DNA of 64,000 bases from Plazaster borealis. Its lineage: Eukaryota; Echinodermata; Asteroidea; Forcipulatida; Labidiasteridae. Below the pieces are notes generated by a model, which was not told the origin of the DNA, searched no databases, and saw nothing but the letters and a program-made list of their open reading frames with translations. The DNA lies in assembly GCA_021014325.1 (NCBI GenBank), contig CM037474.1, forward strand, positions 21,508,488-21,572,487, written 5' to 3'. Positions 44,301-53,680 of the stretch are shown here, piece by piece. Made by a program: the position numbers and the translations under genes. How positions within the stretch are numbered: the first letter of the stretch is position 1; every line of letters starts with the position of its first letter.

Positions 44301-47300
44301 GGAGCATATGAAATCCCAATAAATCACTGTTGCTTTTTTTGAATGCTGCAATCAAAATAAGCCCAATATAAACATGCCCCAAAACCCTGACATGTTTAGC
44401 TGCATTCCATTAGCTTGCCGTCAGGGTGGACCTGGTTGTGCTGATCCAGGGTGAGCCCCCAATGAGAGCTATTTGAACGCCAACTTCCCCTTGTATATTA
44501 ATTGAACATCAATGTATGAAATATGTCATTATTTTTTCCCTCTGATTAGATGCAATATGGATTTTTATTTATATATATGTGATGCGATCAAGCAAAATGA
44601 GTCGTTGTCGACGCATGTAATTTTTTATTTTGTTATACACTTGAAAAGAGCATAATCTATGCTTTAAGACTGTTAAAACCCCATGTTGATACCACCTTTG
44701 GTGCAAAAGTTGTGAAAGTAGAAACACCAAGAGATGCGAGAGAATGAAACTGAGAAAAGGGTGTTTAAAGTCATGTTGAAACTACATCAACACAATTTCT
44801 TTCAATGCTAATTTTAACTCTTTTTTTATGTTATTTACCAGGAAGGAAGTTGCCAATATAAAATAAGATATATTTTGGCATTCAAATTTACAATTTTTTT
44901 TATAATTTTAATTTCACCCGTGTTGGCCTGTTTTGGCATGTTTCTCCATACTAAAATTTCCGACAAACGACTCATTAGCTTGATCGCATCACATATGTTC
45001 CCTAAACTCTTGAGATGACGACTCATTTTGATATTTTATTTGTAATAGCTGTGGTACGAGCTGCCAATATTGCCCGTCAAGCTGATGTCGTTGCCGCTCT
45101 TACCTTGGATGTGCTGAAAGGAAGCAATTCAGCATTTGAAAGCCGTAAGTTCCTAAGTATTATACTGCCAGGTCAAGTTTAGAAACCGATGATCCAACAT
45201 ATGCCCATTTCAAATTTAGAAGCCGAAGGTTCTAAGTATTATAAAGCTTGTTCAAGTATAAGTTTAGAAACCGTAGGTTCCTAAGACTGCCAGTTTAAGT
45301 TTACACACTAAAGGTTCTAAGCATTTTACAGCCTGTTCAGGTTTAGAAACCGAAGGTTCTAAGCATTATGCAGCCAGTTAAAGTTTAGAAACCAGTATTA
45401 TATAGCATTCTTAAGTTTAGAAACCGAAGGTTCTCAGTATTATACAGCTTTTTCAAGTATTATACAGCCAAGTTCTAACAGCCAGTTCAAGTTTAGAAAC
45501 TGAAGGTTCCTTAGACTGCCAGTTCAAGTATACAAATTAAAGGTTCTAAGCATTATACAGCCCGCTCAAGTTTAGAAACCAAAGTTTCTAACAATTATAC
45601 AGCTAGTTCAATTGAGAAACCGAAGGTTCTGAGCATTATACAGCCAGTTCAAGTATTATACAACCAAGTTCTTAAAGCAAGTTCAAGTTTAGAAACCGAA
45701 TACTACACGCCCACGTGCGCTCTCTATAGTTATGATATGGAGGGAGGGCCCGCGCATGCAGGAAGTGGGTAAGAGTTTATAATTCCATGTACAGCCACAG
45801 GCCTGCTTTGATCATGACGATCGACACAGCCCCTTTAATTTCCATAGCAACATCCTTTCTTTTGTGTGTATTTTTTCGCTAAATTGTTGATGTCATCTTT
45901 TTTTCGGTAACCAGACATTCATGCCGCCAGACCGCATAAAGGACAGATGAAGGTAGCCCGTAACCTCCGCTCTCTCCTGGCGTCTGATGTCCATCCATCT
46001 GAGATCTCCGAGAGTCATCGTTTCTGTGACAGGGTACAAGATGCCTACACCCTACGCTGTTGTCCACAGGTAACACCCTCGCAAAATCTGAGCCAAATTA
46101 CACATTACATGGTGCTCAGTTAATATACTTTTGTCTTTAAAAATCCCACTCTAGTCAATTTTTTCTTTATTCAACAAAAAAGTGTAACCCGAGTCACACA
46201 ACGCTTCATTTGACTTTGAGCAGCGTTTTGTTGTTATTACATAATCTTTGAATTATTATGCTGTTTTCCTCCCTTTAGACTTACAAAGTGTTTCTCTGAA
46301 ATAATCTGTTAAACTTTCAGGAATAAAGGCTTGCTTTTTGTTTGTTTCTTTATTTGTTTGTTTGTTTGTTTGTTTGTTTGTTTGGGGGTTTTTTCAGGGT
46401 TTTTTCGGGGGGTGTTTGTCTGTTTGGGGTTTTTAAGCTGGGTTTTTTAATTTCTTAGTGGTTCCCTCACTGTGGTTATATACATGTTCTATTTTTGTTT
46501 TGAAATTAAATTGCCTACTTCTTAAAAAGTGATTTTTGTCTGTGTTGTCCATCTCTAGGTTCATGGTATCGTCAACGACACCATTGACTTTGTCCAAGGC
46601 ATCTTGACCATGGAGATGAACAGTGCAACGGACAACCCTGTATCCTAAATCATTCATTTAATTCACTCTTTTTTTGTAATTATAGGCCTGTTTTATATAA
46701 CATTCGTAATTTTATCGTACTAGTCCTTAACCCCTTAAATTCTTGTAGATGGTTTTTGCTGATCGCAAGGAGACTATTTCAGGTGGTAACTTCCATGGAG
46801 AGTACCCAGCTAAGGTAAGTTGCCTTTCGCCAGAGTTCAAGGAATTTAGAGGATATGAAGTCCACGTATGCAAATTTTCAGCAAAATTTCAATAGACTGT
46901 GCAAGCCTCGCGCATATTCAAACTTCCGGGACCATTGTGGTCCCAACCATATGGAGTTTTACAAGGGTGGGATTTTGTTTCGTCAATTATTTTAGTTTAA
47001 CATAGTTTATGGCCATGAAAATTATATATGATGTTCGGATTGTAGTACTAAGTGAAAAAAATATGAAAGTAAAACCAGGTCAACAAAATAACCAAGAAAA
47101 CCAGAGAATAAGACTTTACCTCTGTTTCCGGTTACTTGTGAAAAATTAAGAATGCTGCCCAACTGACGGGCATGTTGTCATTAAACCTGTGTGATATACG
47201 CAAACATTCGGGTGTGATTGGCAAATGAGGTTTCTAGCGATAAGCATCCTCGTCCCAAGTTTTAATTTTGTTTCAATGTTATTTTGAACAAATTGTTTGT

Positions 47301-50300
47301 ATTATACAAAAATTGAAAATTTATTTATAACAACTTGCTCTGGGTATATTTATTTTCAAGAATTTTGTATAAATATTGCGTACTGTGTTTATCCATAAAA
47401 ATCATGTGCATTGCTTGGCAGTATTCTCATTTAAAAGGATTGCGCACTACGCAAGACGCATGACTGACAGATACGTCTCCAACAAGTCTCTAACCTTACG
47501 CTGAAACGGTGTAAAATGCTAATGTGTTGATACCCTTTAAGTACATTTTTTGTCAAAATCCGAAAATGTTTGATGACGTCACATTTCAAATATAATTGTC
47601 TGTTTATTTCTACAAAGAAGGTTCAGTACATTCCTGAATTTTGATATAATGTTTGATTAAAATAGCATAGAACTTGACCTTTTGACTGGTGCTAAGATTC
47701 CTTCTTGGAATGTACAGACTTATTTGATGGGTTTTTTTATGTCCGATGACGTCATGTTTCAAATTTCACTCCAAAAGAGTATAAATTTTAACAGGAGGTT
47801 AGAGACTTGTAATTTCTTCTCCAATGAGTGCATCACAAAGCTGAATTTGACCTTTGAACCGCTCTTTAAAGTTCGCTGTTGCTAGTGATATTTTGTTTGT
47901 TTTTAGGTGTTGGACTACCTTGCAATTGGTGTCCATGAATTGGCTTCAATCAGCGAAAGACGAACTGAACGACTGGTTAACCCATGTAAGTATTTTCAAA
48001 CATCTGAGAAACATAATTTTGTTTATTGGGATGTTATATTAATGATGATGATGATAATATTTAGATCGACAAAGTGGCACTTCAGAGTTCCTGAACACCT
48101 CAGAGTTCCTGAACACTTCAGAGTTCCTGAACACCTCAGAGTCTCTGAACACCTCCGAGTTCAAGCTCATCTTCTCTCACAGGCTGCTATCCTGTAGACA
48201 ATCAGTAGATTTTTCATAGTGATGTGGTATTTTTTATTTCTTGAGGAAGGCTACACAAGTTACAAACCAAGACAGATTAGCGAGAACTGTTCGTCCTTGA
48301 ACAATGACACTATCTAGGAATAACTTTTATCTCCTTGTTGGAGCTTTTTGCACAAGAAGGGATAATAATAACATTCAAGGGAGGTTACATCATTTGCAGA
48401 AATGAACAACATTTACTTCCAAGTTACTACAAAATAACTTACTTGACTGAAAGTACATATTATTCCCAAGTATCAAGTGAAATCGATCCTCCAGGTTTTG
48501 TTTCATTTTAAAGACAAATTCAATTTTGTATAATTTTGAAGCCAGCACTATACAAATCTTATTATTATTATTAAGATAATTATAAGAAAAAATGAGAAGC
48601 AGTGTTTGTTTAAGATGGAGTGGATTATTATTATTTTTTAAATATTGTTTAATCATGTGCTTTCTGTTTCGTAGCTTTGAGTGAGCTGCCAGCTTTTCTT
48701 GTGCGGGAAGGTGGTCTGAATTCAGGTTTCATGATTGCACACTGCACTGCAGCAGCCCTTGGTAAAGAAACACTAATACAGAATGTGCAAGTCTCGCGCG
48801 TATCAAAAACGAGATTAACAGCTCCAGCAAAGACTATATTGTTCTATAAAATCAAATATTATTAAATTCTATTTATACAAAGTTCTTGAAAATAAAAAAA
48901 ACCCATTGCAAATAATTGGATAGCATTAATATTGAAACAAATCTCAGGACAAGTATATGTTGAAACCCCATCTGCCAATCATGCCTGAATTTGGGCGATC
49001 ACAGGTTTAATGATAACTTGAACGTCAGTTGGGCAAAATTCTTAATTGTTTACAAGTAACTGGAGGTCAAGTCTTATTCTCTGGTTTTCTTTGTTGATTG
49101 TTAAATTGACTTTTCTTTTATATATTTCATGGCTAAATTTTATTTTCCCAGATATATAATTTGTATAGCTATAAAACTTTGTTAAAGTATGTATTTGAAG
49201 AAAAACAATATGGTTGTGACCAACTTTGGCACCGGAAGTTTGAATACCCGCGAGACTTGCACAGTCTATAGCGATTGCATTTTAAATACAACTTGTTTTC
49301 TTGAATGAGTAATTAGTAATGAGGTTAATGTAAGGTGGTATTAAAGGCCTAGACTTTCATTGGTCAACTTTATAATAATTTTATAGAAACTGCAGAAGAA
49401 ACTAAAGAACTAAAGTGAGTCTGAAGAAACTATCTTTTCTGTATCTACTATTTACTTCCATCTTTGATTCTCTTTTGATCATAATCATTACATTTTCTGC
49501 TGCTTTATCTCTATTCTTTTTCCTTTCTTTCCCATTCCCCCTTATTACTCTATTTGTGTCTTTTTACCTTTCTTGCGACAAACTTTTGGATTACTGTAAA
49601 ATAGTACTCTTTTTGTTGAATAGCTTCTTCTTTTCAAATTTGTCTTATGTCTCTTTGCTGTGACCACATTTTTTTGTCAGTTGATAGTTTCAAATCAAAA
49701 TAAATCAAATCAAATCAAAACAAAAATTCAAATCAAATAAAACCAACTATTTTTTGACACTTTTCTTGAAGTCTCTGAGAATAAGGTGTTGACCCACCCA
49801 GCATCAGTGGATTCACTCCCCACCAGCGCCAATCAGGAAGATCATGTCAGTATGGGTGGATTCTCAGCCAGGAAATGCCTGCAAGTTGTGGAGCATGTTG
49901 AGCAAGGTGACTATACAGACAGTCCTTTTTTAGAGGACAAAATATTTCCTGCTACTTTGGGCGGTTGGGTTCGGGTAGTGGTATTTTCACCTTCCACCTC
50001 TAGGACCCTGGTTTGAATCCCACTGGAGGCACTATGTGGATCCATTCCCTACCTGACTGTGTGGGTTTTCCCTGGAATAATTCTCTGGGGTTTTCCTCCC
50101 ACATCTAAAACAAAAACTTTCTTCCTTGTCTTTTCTCCATGGGGTTCTTGTCCAGCATAGTGATTAAGGGAGCCAGGCACAGAGTTTTATCACATTTAAC
50201 AGCAGCAAGTTATCCAAGGTGGTGGACCCCCACACCCCTCCATCTATTAACCAGCTTCCATAGGGTTATTTATCTTTAAAACAAAATTGCTTTCATTTCT

Positions 50301-52106
50301 AGTTCTAGCTATAGAGTTGTTAGCAGCATGCCAGGGTATTGAGTTTCTCCGCCCCATGAAGACGACTGCTCCTCTAGAGGAAGTCTACAAACTGGTCCGA
50401 GAAGTTGTTGCGTAAGTTTGTTTTAAATTTCTCTGTTTTATACAGTGGCTGGTATTTGTAGTCGCTCCGTATTGATTCATTTGCTCTTTATAGTTTCAAT
50501 ACTATGAGTCGACATGGGTGGCTAGTGCGTAAAGCGCCCACCTCTCACCACTGTGGCCCTGGTTCGATTCCTGGCTTGGTCGTTGGTCTCTTTGCCAAGA
50601 GAGTTTTTCTATGGGCCCTCTGGTTTTTCCCCTTCCTTCTTTTTGATCTCTGGCTGCTTTGTGGTCATTTTATGGGTCCATGTGGCTGCTGCCAATGGCG
50701 CCCTTGCATACCTGTGGCCTGCGTCCTTTCAAGGGAGACTTTGGACAGCCAGGTGGCAGCAGACTTACCAGCTAAATTTTCATTGTTTACGTATTTCTGA
50801 GCATGCACACATTCCTGAGAGCAATGGATTTACCTGGTAAGTCTGCTGCCACCTAGTGTCCCAAAAGTCCCCCATTCAGCATCTCAGGACATTTTCAATC
50901 CAAAATATCAGTGCAGCTTCTTGAATTTATTGACAGATGAACATCATCATTTTTAGCTTCCACAAATATTTCTTGATTTTTAAATGCAGTAAAGGTAATA
51001 AGGTGTAGCTGGTGGTATGTTTTGATTGGTTTGTAATTTTGTTGATATCACTTGTTTTCTATGTTTTTATCAATGTACTTCCTTTGCCCATAGAGGCTCC
51101 TGCATTATGCGCTATATAAATGTCTCATATTATTGTTATTATTATCATCCCATTTGTAAAGGTTATCATCATTAATGTTTTATCAATCTTATGATGATCT
51201 TTTGTGGTGTATGCGTATTTGTAAAATGTGTATAGATATTTTTTATTTTCAAATAATTTATGTTCTTTTTTTTAGCCAGCTGGAGAGGAGAGCCTCTCGA
51301 TGGGAACTTTATTTCTTTTTTAGGCAATCCATCGGCTCCAGCTGGGTCTCTTTCCTTCCTCTTTATTTTAATTGCTCTTGTCGTACCTTTTAATGTTTTT
51401 TACCAATGTGCATTTTCTTTTTATCTTCCCGAGAAAGGAAATAAATTTAAATATAAAATATAAATCTAATTTTAATTTGTTTTATTTATTGTTTTTGTCC
51501 AGGCCATGGGATAAGGATCGCTATATTGCTCCTGATATTGAAGCTGCAACGAAGCTGCTTCAGGAAGAAAAGGTAAACAAAAAATTCCCTCTCAGAAAAA
51601 GCAACCATAATTTTGCTCTGTGTATTTAGTAAACACCCTCCACTCTCTACTCCTGTGATAGGTTGTACAATTTCAAAATGTTAAACTGACAACAAAATAT
51701 CAGTTTGTAAATCAAATGCATAATGATGACTTTGGATGTGTTTAAATTGAAATTTAATCAATCAGTCAATCAATCAATCAATCGACCAATAAATAAAAAC
51801 AATTCTGTTTATTATTATTTTTGTGTATGCCTATGTGTTTTGTACCGCGCCATGAGCGTCGAGACTTGACGGATACCGGCGCGTTATAAATGTCATTATT
51901 ATTATTATTATTATTGATTGATGCATCATCTGTTTGTGTATTTCTAGGTATGGAAAGTGGTGAAGCCTTATATGGATCACTATCATACTGAGCATCTGAA
52001 AGACATCAGCATTCACTCGCCGACAGCTAGCGTCTTGGGATCATCAGGGAGCGATGCACCCACGAAGCCCAAGCGCAAACGAACGACGAAACACCGAGAG
52101 TGCTGA
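23328..52106 (+). CDS. HAL: Histidine ammonia-lyase (histidase), complete gene
   Basis: Histidase removes ammonia from L-histidine to give trans-urocanate, the first step of cytosolic histidine catabolism. Twenty exons: 23328-23562, 24636-24696, 27027-27054, 28075-28149, 30209-30281, 30906-30972, 40561-40724, 41605-41744, 42688-42735, 43680-43731, 45049-45144, 45915-46069, 46559-46639, 46749-46814, 47907-47985, 48675-48761, 49772-49906, 50303-50411, 51503-51572, 51948-52106. Every junction is GT-AG and every phase agrees. The total is 1980 bases, giving 659 aa (human 657). The MIO-forming Ala-Ser-Gly is residues 249-251 in [19 protein letters not shown]. The catalytic-loop Tyr is in [13 protein letters not shown]. 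Other family blocks are [39 protein letters not shown] and [10 protein letters not shown]. The C-terminus is a short basic tail. I chose the ATG at 23328 because the upstream in-frame codon is GTG. A partial second copy follows at 57442. Confidence 0.97.
25095..25300 (+). pseudogene. Decayed LINE ORF2 C-terminal fragment in HAL intron 2
   Basis: Reading along the plus strand gives [14 protein letters not shown] followed by a short phenylalanine/leucine stretch. That is the usual C-terminal phrase of many non-LTR retrotransposon polyproteins (fipRtv-LWNsLP). No reverse-transcriptase or endonuclease domain is present. A diverged copy with frameshifts lies at about 58610-58830 in the duplicate, so the insertion predates the duplication. 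Confidence 0.55.
25320..25435 (+). mobile_element. MITE-like fragment, 'cataaagctg' family
   Basis: It contains ggtattctgtctggtaacct, ttctaagcaagag, and the right end tgcttacaggctttataaaat. The left end is missing. The copy in the HAL duplicate (59538-59710) keeps both ends. Confidence 0.6.
26172..26568. mobile_element. 397-bp TTAA MITE in HAL intron 2, absent from the duplicate
   Basis: It is flanked by TTAA at 26168-26171 and 26569-26572. The ends agggtttgggtac and gtacccaaaccct are exact inverted repeats. The corresponding site in the HAL duplicate (60587-60590) is a single TTAA with matching flanks, so this is a clean filled/empty pair. There is no ORF. The ends and target are piggyBac-like in type. 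Confidence 0.9.
26760..26950 (+). repeat. Hairpin-bearing repeat with gtcgaaa motif
   Basis: The series tctttctcaaaggctaaatg, acaacacaacac, then tgtgtgttgtgttttcattt and agccctcgaggaagactcc forms an imperfect hairpin. It is followed by ggatcgaaatgtcaggccag. The duplicate copy at 61375-61625 has the hairpin twice. Confidence 0.6.
29030..29165 (+). repeat. Pyrimidine-rich tract with a poly-C run, HAL intron 4
   Basis: Long CT-rich sequence ends in about fourteen C residues, then tctggatctgcgcatgattg. The same arrangement closes the window at 63915-64000. Confidence 0.7.
29468..29834 (+). mobile_element. TTAA-flanked MITE, 367 bp, HAL intron 4
   Basis: It lies between TTAA at 29464-29467 and 29835-29838. 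The length is identical to the opposite-strand copy at 6021-6387. The ends are ggcactgaacacgtttgg and ccaaacgtgtacgatacct. Reading frames inside are not coding. Confidence 0.88.
31285..31715 (+). mobile_element. TTAA-type MITE, 'taggg-tcata' subfamily, HAL intron 6
   Basis: It begins taggtagggtcataggttgg and ends attatgaccctacctctaa. The internal sequence (gtgaaagtttcagctgagta, cgattcatgcatgaatcg) matches the copies at 4454 and 13865. The flanking TTAA has mutated, so this copy is older. Confidence 0.75.
31742..32345 (+). pseudogene. 5'-truncated LINE ORF2 C-terminus and 3' UTR
   Basis: The frame reads [36 protein letters not shown], a stop in place of Trp, then [18 protein letters not shown], another stop, and LKTFLFR. 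This is the standard C-terminal signature of L2/CR1-type LINE polyproteins (AP-LWN-LP-IR...FK..LKT.LF) with at least two nonsense changes. An AT-rich 3' region ending in ttattattatt follows. Reverse transcriptase is missing, so this is a dead fragment. Confidence 0.7.
32350..34260 (+). other. AT-rich part of HAL intron 6, few recognisable elements
   Basis: It holds a short repeat (gtttctgtgtctattttgtg near 32410, also inverted near 5130) and a gttcacatgaacat doublet near 32850. Around 33420-33860 is a less AT-rich block with repeated 'gtcaacca' and 'gtcgacca' phrases. There is no exon evidence. Confidence 0.4.
34490..34645. mobile_element. Foldback with 'tgcggtgac-ccatgtg' ends
   Basis: The left end gaggtttgcggtgacgccat and the right end acatggtgtcaccgcaaact are inverted. 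The interior gtggttctgagaagaaccac is itself palindromic. The same terminal phrase occurs at 39364-39484 and 42122-42237. Confidence 0.7.
34966..35382 (-). mobile_element. tRNA-Leu-like SINE, family B, full length, HAL intron 6
   Basis: On the minus strand the head is ggcgtgtcgtggccgagcgg, the anticodon region ctcaagctctgg gives CAA, and the T-arm is ggttcgaatcccagc. The body includes acttaaccacatgcttcgtc, and the tail is agcgctatataagaag then an ATT-type run. It is closely similar to 42853-43277. Confidence 0.85.
36240..36525 (+). repeat. Dispersed ~280-bp repeat in HAL intron 6
   Basis: It begins acaattcttag and agtaaccggaagctgaggtc and ends agacttgcacagtctattgc. It is related to 46890-47160 (opposite orientation) and 49015-49280 (same orientation). 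It is non-coding. Confidence 0.7.
36640..36905 (-). mobile_element. Family C SINE, HAL intron 6
   Basis: On the minus strand it has actccggttcgaatcccgcc (B-box-like), then tccctacctgactgcatggg, ttttccctggaataattctt and tcttgtcttctctctatggg, with an A/T-rich tail including tatttattta. It matches 49965-50175. Confidence 0.75.
37235..37350 (+). repeat. Repeat with 'cgaaacgtcgagacc' motif
   Basis: The series gtatactgttcgaaacgtcg, ggctcttttcagagccaaca, ctcctccaaaagagatttta and cacatggttgtacccgcaag recurs at 60020-60112. It contains a perfect ggctctttt/cagagcc-type hairpin. It may be the 3' end of a retroelement; the class is uncertain. Confidence 0.6.
37388..37822 (-). CDS. Unrecognised 144-aa ORF nested in HAL intron 6, antisense
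   Basis: An ATG at 37822 on the minus strand opens 144 codons ending at 37388. The start is [19 protein letters not shown]. The composition is ordinary for a soluble beta-rich protein, with alternating hydrophobic and polar residues, a [13 protein letters not shown] segment and Cys near the end. The base composition is higher in GC than the surrounding intron. Near the end, aacatgt|gtaagc could be a 5' splice site, in which case the last nine or so residues are intronic and a further exon exists to the left. I cannot name a family. It may be a real nested gene or a retrocopy. Confidence 0.5.
   Translation of the reverse strand: MFFDQTIYVANTSGQKIYVRATYEKWQQVKFSTEVKLLSSGVAGGGFNFERASCDLTEGYTALAPHHTLKMIGSFFSAEVESINEPGEVEKRLSVSKNFRVPNHHSIIVTPQHTLQVVRTKDQWKTQCRETCSNMCKLYLLSIP
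38730..38828 (+). repeat. Tandem repeat of 'aatacgaaatc'-type units
   Basis: About ten short units based on atac(g/a)aaat(c)a follow one another with slight changes. It is a simple minisatellite in HAL intron 6. Confidence 0.85.
39000..39135 (+). repeat. Two poly-C tracts, HAL intron 6
   Basis: There are runs of about seventeen and thirteen C residues about ninety bases apart. Similar runs occur at many other sites in the window. Confidence 0.85.
39364..39484 (+). repeat. Left arm of an inverted repeat bracketing HAL exons 7-8
   Basis: Sequence including ttttgaggcattgcat, ggtaacaccatgtgtatat, atctactttgctgtgtagat and aagaacttgtct is the reverse complement of 42122-42237 with moderate divergence. 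It lies in intron 6. Confidence 0.85.
41123..41463 (-). mobile_element. Diverged family B SINE, HAL intron 7
   Basis: On the minus strand it has a Leu-like head (tcatggccgagcggtttaga, then ggtgtgggttcgaaccccgg), a different middle section (ctgagccccacgacagctcg) and the tail gcgctatataagaact followed by ATT repeats. The middle differs from the other copies, so this is a separate subfamily. Confidence 0.75.
42122..42237 (-). repeat. Right arm of the inverted repeat bracketing HAL exons 7-8
   Basis: Read in reverse complement it matches 39364-39484 (ggtaacaccatgtgtatatc, ctttgctgtgtagattttgt). It lies in intron 8. Confidence 0.85.
42411..42487 (+). other. tRNA-like sequence, probably a SINE head or pseudo-tRNA
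   Basis: A D-arm (ggtctagcggtaagaca), an anticodon loop ctagaat (AGA) and a strong T-arm (gtgggttcgaatcccac) are present. The acceptor stem does not close over its full length and the anticodon stem has a mismatch. I treat it as tRNA-derived, not as a working gene. Confidence 0.5.
42853..43277 (+). mobile_element. tRNA-Leu-like SINE, family B, full length, HAL intron 9
   Basis: The head ggcgtgtcgtggccgagcgg has a Leu-type long variable arm and CAA in the anticodon place (actcaagctc), with T-arm ggttcgaatcccagtcg. The body runs to gcgctatataagaactgc and an (att)n tail of more than twenty bases. This is the best-preserved reference copy for the family in this window. Confidence 0.88.
43735..43762 (+). 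repeat. (atca)n microsatellite beside the HAL exon 10 donor
   Basis: Five or six tandem atca units begin within ten bases of the exon 10 donor site. Confidence 0.8.
45137..45705 (+). repeat. Minisatellite in HAL intron 11, splice-donor-like unit
   Basis: About twelve variable units of roughly 40 bases share tttagaaaccgaaggttcta, agcattatacagcc and agttcaag. The first unit begins within exon 11: tttgaaagccgtaagttcct spans the real donor and matches the repeat phrase tttagaaaccgtaggttcct. The array therefore abuts and includes the authentic splice site. Confidence 0.85.
46137..46182 (+). mobile_element. Family A SINE fragment, HAL intron 12
   Basis: Only the 3' part is present: aaatcccactctagtcaatt then ttctttattcaacaa. 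Confidence 0.65.
46338..46392 (+). repeat. (gttt)n microsatellite, HAL intron 12
   Basis: About ten tandem gttt units are followed by G-rich sequence. Confidence 0.85.
46890..47160 (-). repeat. Dispersed ~280-bp repeat, inverted, HAL intron 14
   Basis: It begins agactgtgcaagcctcgcgc and contains caattattttagtttaac. It ends cggttacttgtgaaaaatta and gaatgctgcccaactgacg. It is the reverse orientation of 49015-49280 and 36240-36525. Confidence 0.72.
48080..48169 (+). repeat. 18-bp tandem repeat, HAL intron 15
   Basis: Five units of c(c/t)tcagagttcctgaaca, the last degraded, lie about 95 bases after exon 15. In the exon's own frame they would read a repeating RVPEHL, but the donor at 47986 removes them. 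Confidence 0.88.
49015..49280 (+). repeat. Dispersed ~280-bp repeat, HAL intron 16
   Basis: It begins aacgtcagttgggcaaaatt and contains ctggttttctttgttgattg. It ends ggaagtttgaatacccgcga then gacttgcacagtctat. Confidence 0.72.
49965..50175 (+). mobile_element. Family C SINE, HAL intron 17
   Basis: A tRNA-like ctggtttgaatcccactgga is followed by ctacctgactgtgtgggttt, tccctggaataattctctgg and ttgtcttttctccatggggt. It matches the minus-strand copy at 36640-36905. Confidence 0.75.
50503..51150 (+). mobile_element. Family D SINE with a nested foldback, HAL intron 18
   Basis: The head gtgggtggctagtgcg-type sequence (cgacatgggtggctagtgcg, ctggttcgattcctggcttg) is tRNA-like. The 3' end has gcgctatataaatgtctcat and an attgttatt tail. 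Inside lies a foldback with 20-base perfect arms at 50752-50771 (ggtggcagcagacttaccag) and 50834-50853. Confidence 0.7.
51835..51918 (+). mobile_element. SINE 3'-end fragment with (att)n tail, HAL intron 19
   Basis: It contains gtaccgcgccatgagcgtcg, ggcgcgttataaatgtcatt and seven ATT units. The tRNA-like head is absent. The exon 20 acceptor lies only about 30 bases further on. Confidence 0.6.
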
Positions 52107-52413
52107 AAAGGTTTGGAAGAGAGGGTTGTCGGTTGCGCCTACAGCCTGAAGCGGTGCGACGATGGCTGTGAGGGAAAGCCCTCTTTTTAATTGAGTACTT
52201 TTCAGTAATTCATGCCAGAATCCAACATCAGGATGTACAGAGAAAGTCAAGAAGACATCAGAAATCTGTTAAACTTGCTTGAAAAGTCAATGAATAACTG
52301 AAATGAAAATAATTTTTAAAAATTAAAAAAAAAAATACAAATTTCAAAAGGGGAAAAATGTAAGGTCGCATGTGAGACTTCATGGTCAAACCTTACAAAA
52401 CAATTACTGCCTA

Positions 52414-52419
52414 AATAAA
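52414..52419 (+). terminator. HAL: Polyadenylation signal of HAL
   Basis: AATAAA lies 308 bases after the HAL stop codon, within a simple 3' UTR that contains no repeat copies. This is the most likely 3' end of the gene. Confidence 0.6.
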
Positions 52420-52716
52420 GGAATATATCAATAACGGTTAAAAGGTATGAAATCTGTCCTTTTAATTGCGAAGCTACAATACTGTATTTTACAACACGAT
52501 CGTGCAGTTTTCACTTAAAATTGTTTATGATTTTTAATCTTTGGTGACATCCACCCCATACCATCTAGAAACACCATAAAAAGAGCAAGTTTGATCATTG
52601 ATCAAGGACCAATGATTAACTAGTGGTTGGTCTTCGACGTACGTAGCGCATGCACACTGAAGTTGAAGTGCGAATGACGGTGGTCACTTCGCCCTTTTGC
52701 ACGGTCAGCCACTTAT

Positions 52717-52854
52717 GTGTAGAGCCTCGAATTGGGGACAGCAGTGAAAAGAAGCATTATATAACTCTTTATTGTCACGGTAATGTAACGACACTTTCAT
52801 CCAAACAGATACATAAATACAAAACAAATGAAGCATGAAGTCGAGGCTCTACAC
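52717..52854. mobile_element. 138-bp MITE with 14-bp perfect inverted ends
   Basis: gtgtagagcctcga at 52717-52730 is the exact reverse complement of 52841-52854. There is no ORF. It lies just downstream of HAL. The surrounding 52420-53670 shows nothing else that I can identify. Confidence 0.78.
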
Positions 52855-53680
52855 GCACATGGCGAATCCGTGTTTATGTTTTTGGACGAGTTCATAGATA
52901 AGAGATACAGACGATATTTGCTCTCACAAGTGGTAACGTGTCCCTTAGACAATTGTAGTCGAACAGCATGCCCAAATTTATGGCAAGCTTTTTATAAAAT
53001 AAAATAAAACAAATATTTGAGTATTGGTTGGTGCAAAAGTTGGTAATAAATAAGTTGGGTCAACAGTATCATTTTCCTGATAGCTGGTCCTCTCTGCACT
53101 GTGCTATTATTAAAACGGCTATGGGTAACCAGTGATGGTTTATGAATTATTATTATTATTATGGTTAACTATGGTACTTGATCGAATTTGCTCAAAGTTG
53201 AATGTCCAGACTTAGTCTGTTCAACTTCTAATAGGATGTTTACGTACACCAACGCAGGCGTTTACTCTTACTCTTAGTGCATGTGTTGTGTACCTAAAAA
53301 GTCTCTTAGTCTCAGAGTTGTGGTCTTGCCTGTCTACTGGCAAGCACCACAACAAAGGCCAGTAATTTTTTCTTCAAAACTTTGTAGGATCATATTGACT
53401 CCCTGAATTGGTAATTTTGATATAAATAGAAATGTATTCTTATAGTTTTATTAATAAGACTGTGTGAAGCAATGGAATATGCTCCAAGGGTTCAGGAACA
53501 TTTGTTTCCTGTTATTGTTGCTTTTCTTAGCACTACCTCAATATTCTAAAGAAAAAGCTTTCATTTTGTTTGGGGGGGGGGTTGTTCCCTTACCGTCTAG
53601 GATGGGCTTTCAAGTTGCTTTTACACTTGATTTGTTTAAACGCATTTTTTATTTTATTATTGTTTTTACGTGTTTCTGGT

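Noticed and set aside
48080..48169. In-frame hexapeptide repeat as part of HAL exon 15
   Set aside because: The gtaag donor at 47986 ends the exon at the family-conserved NPS junction. The repeat is intronic.
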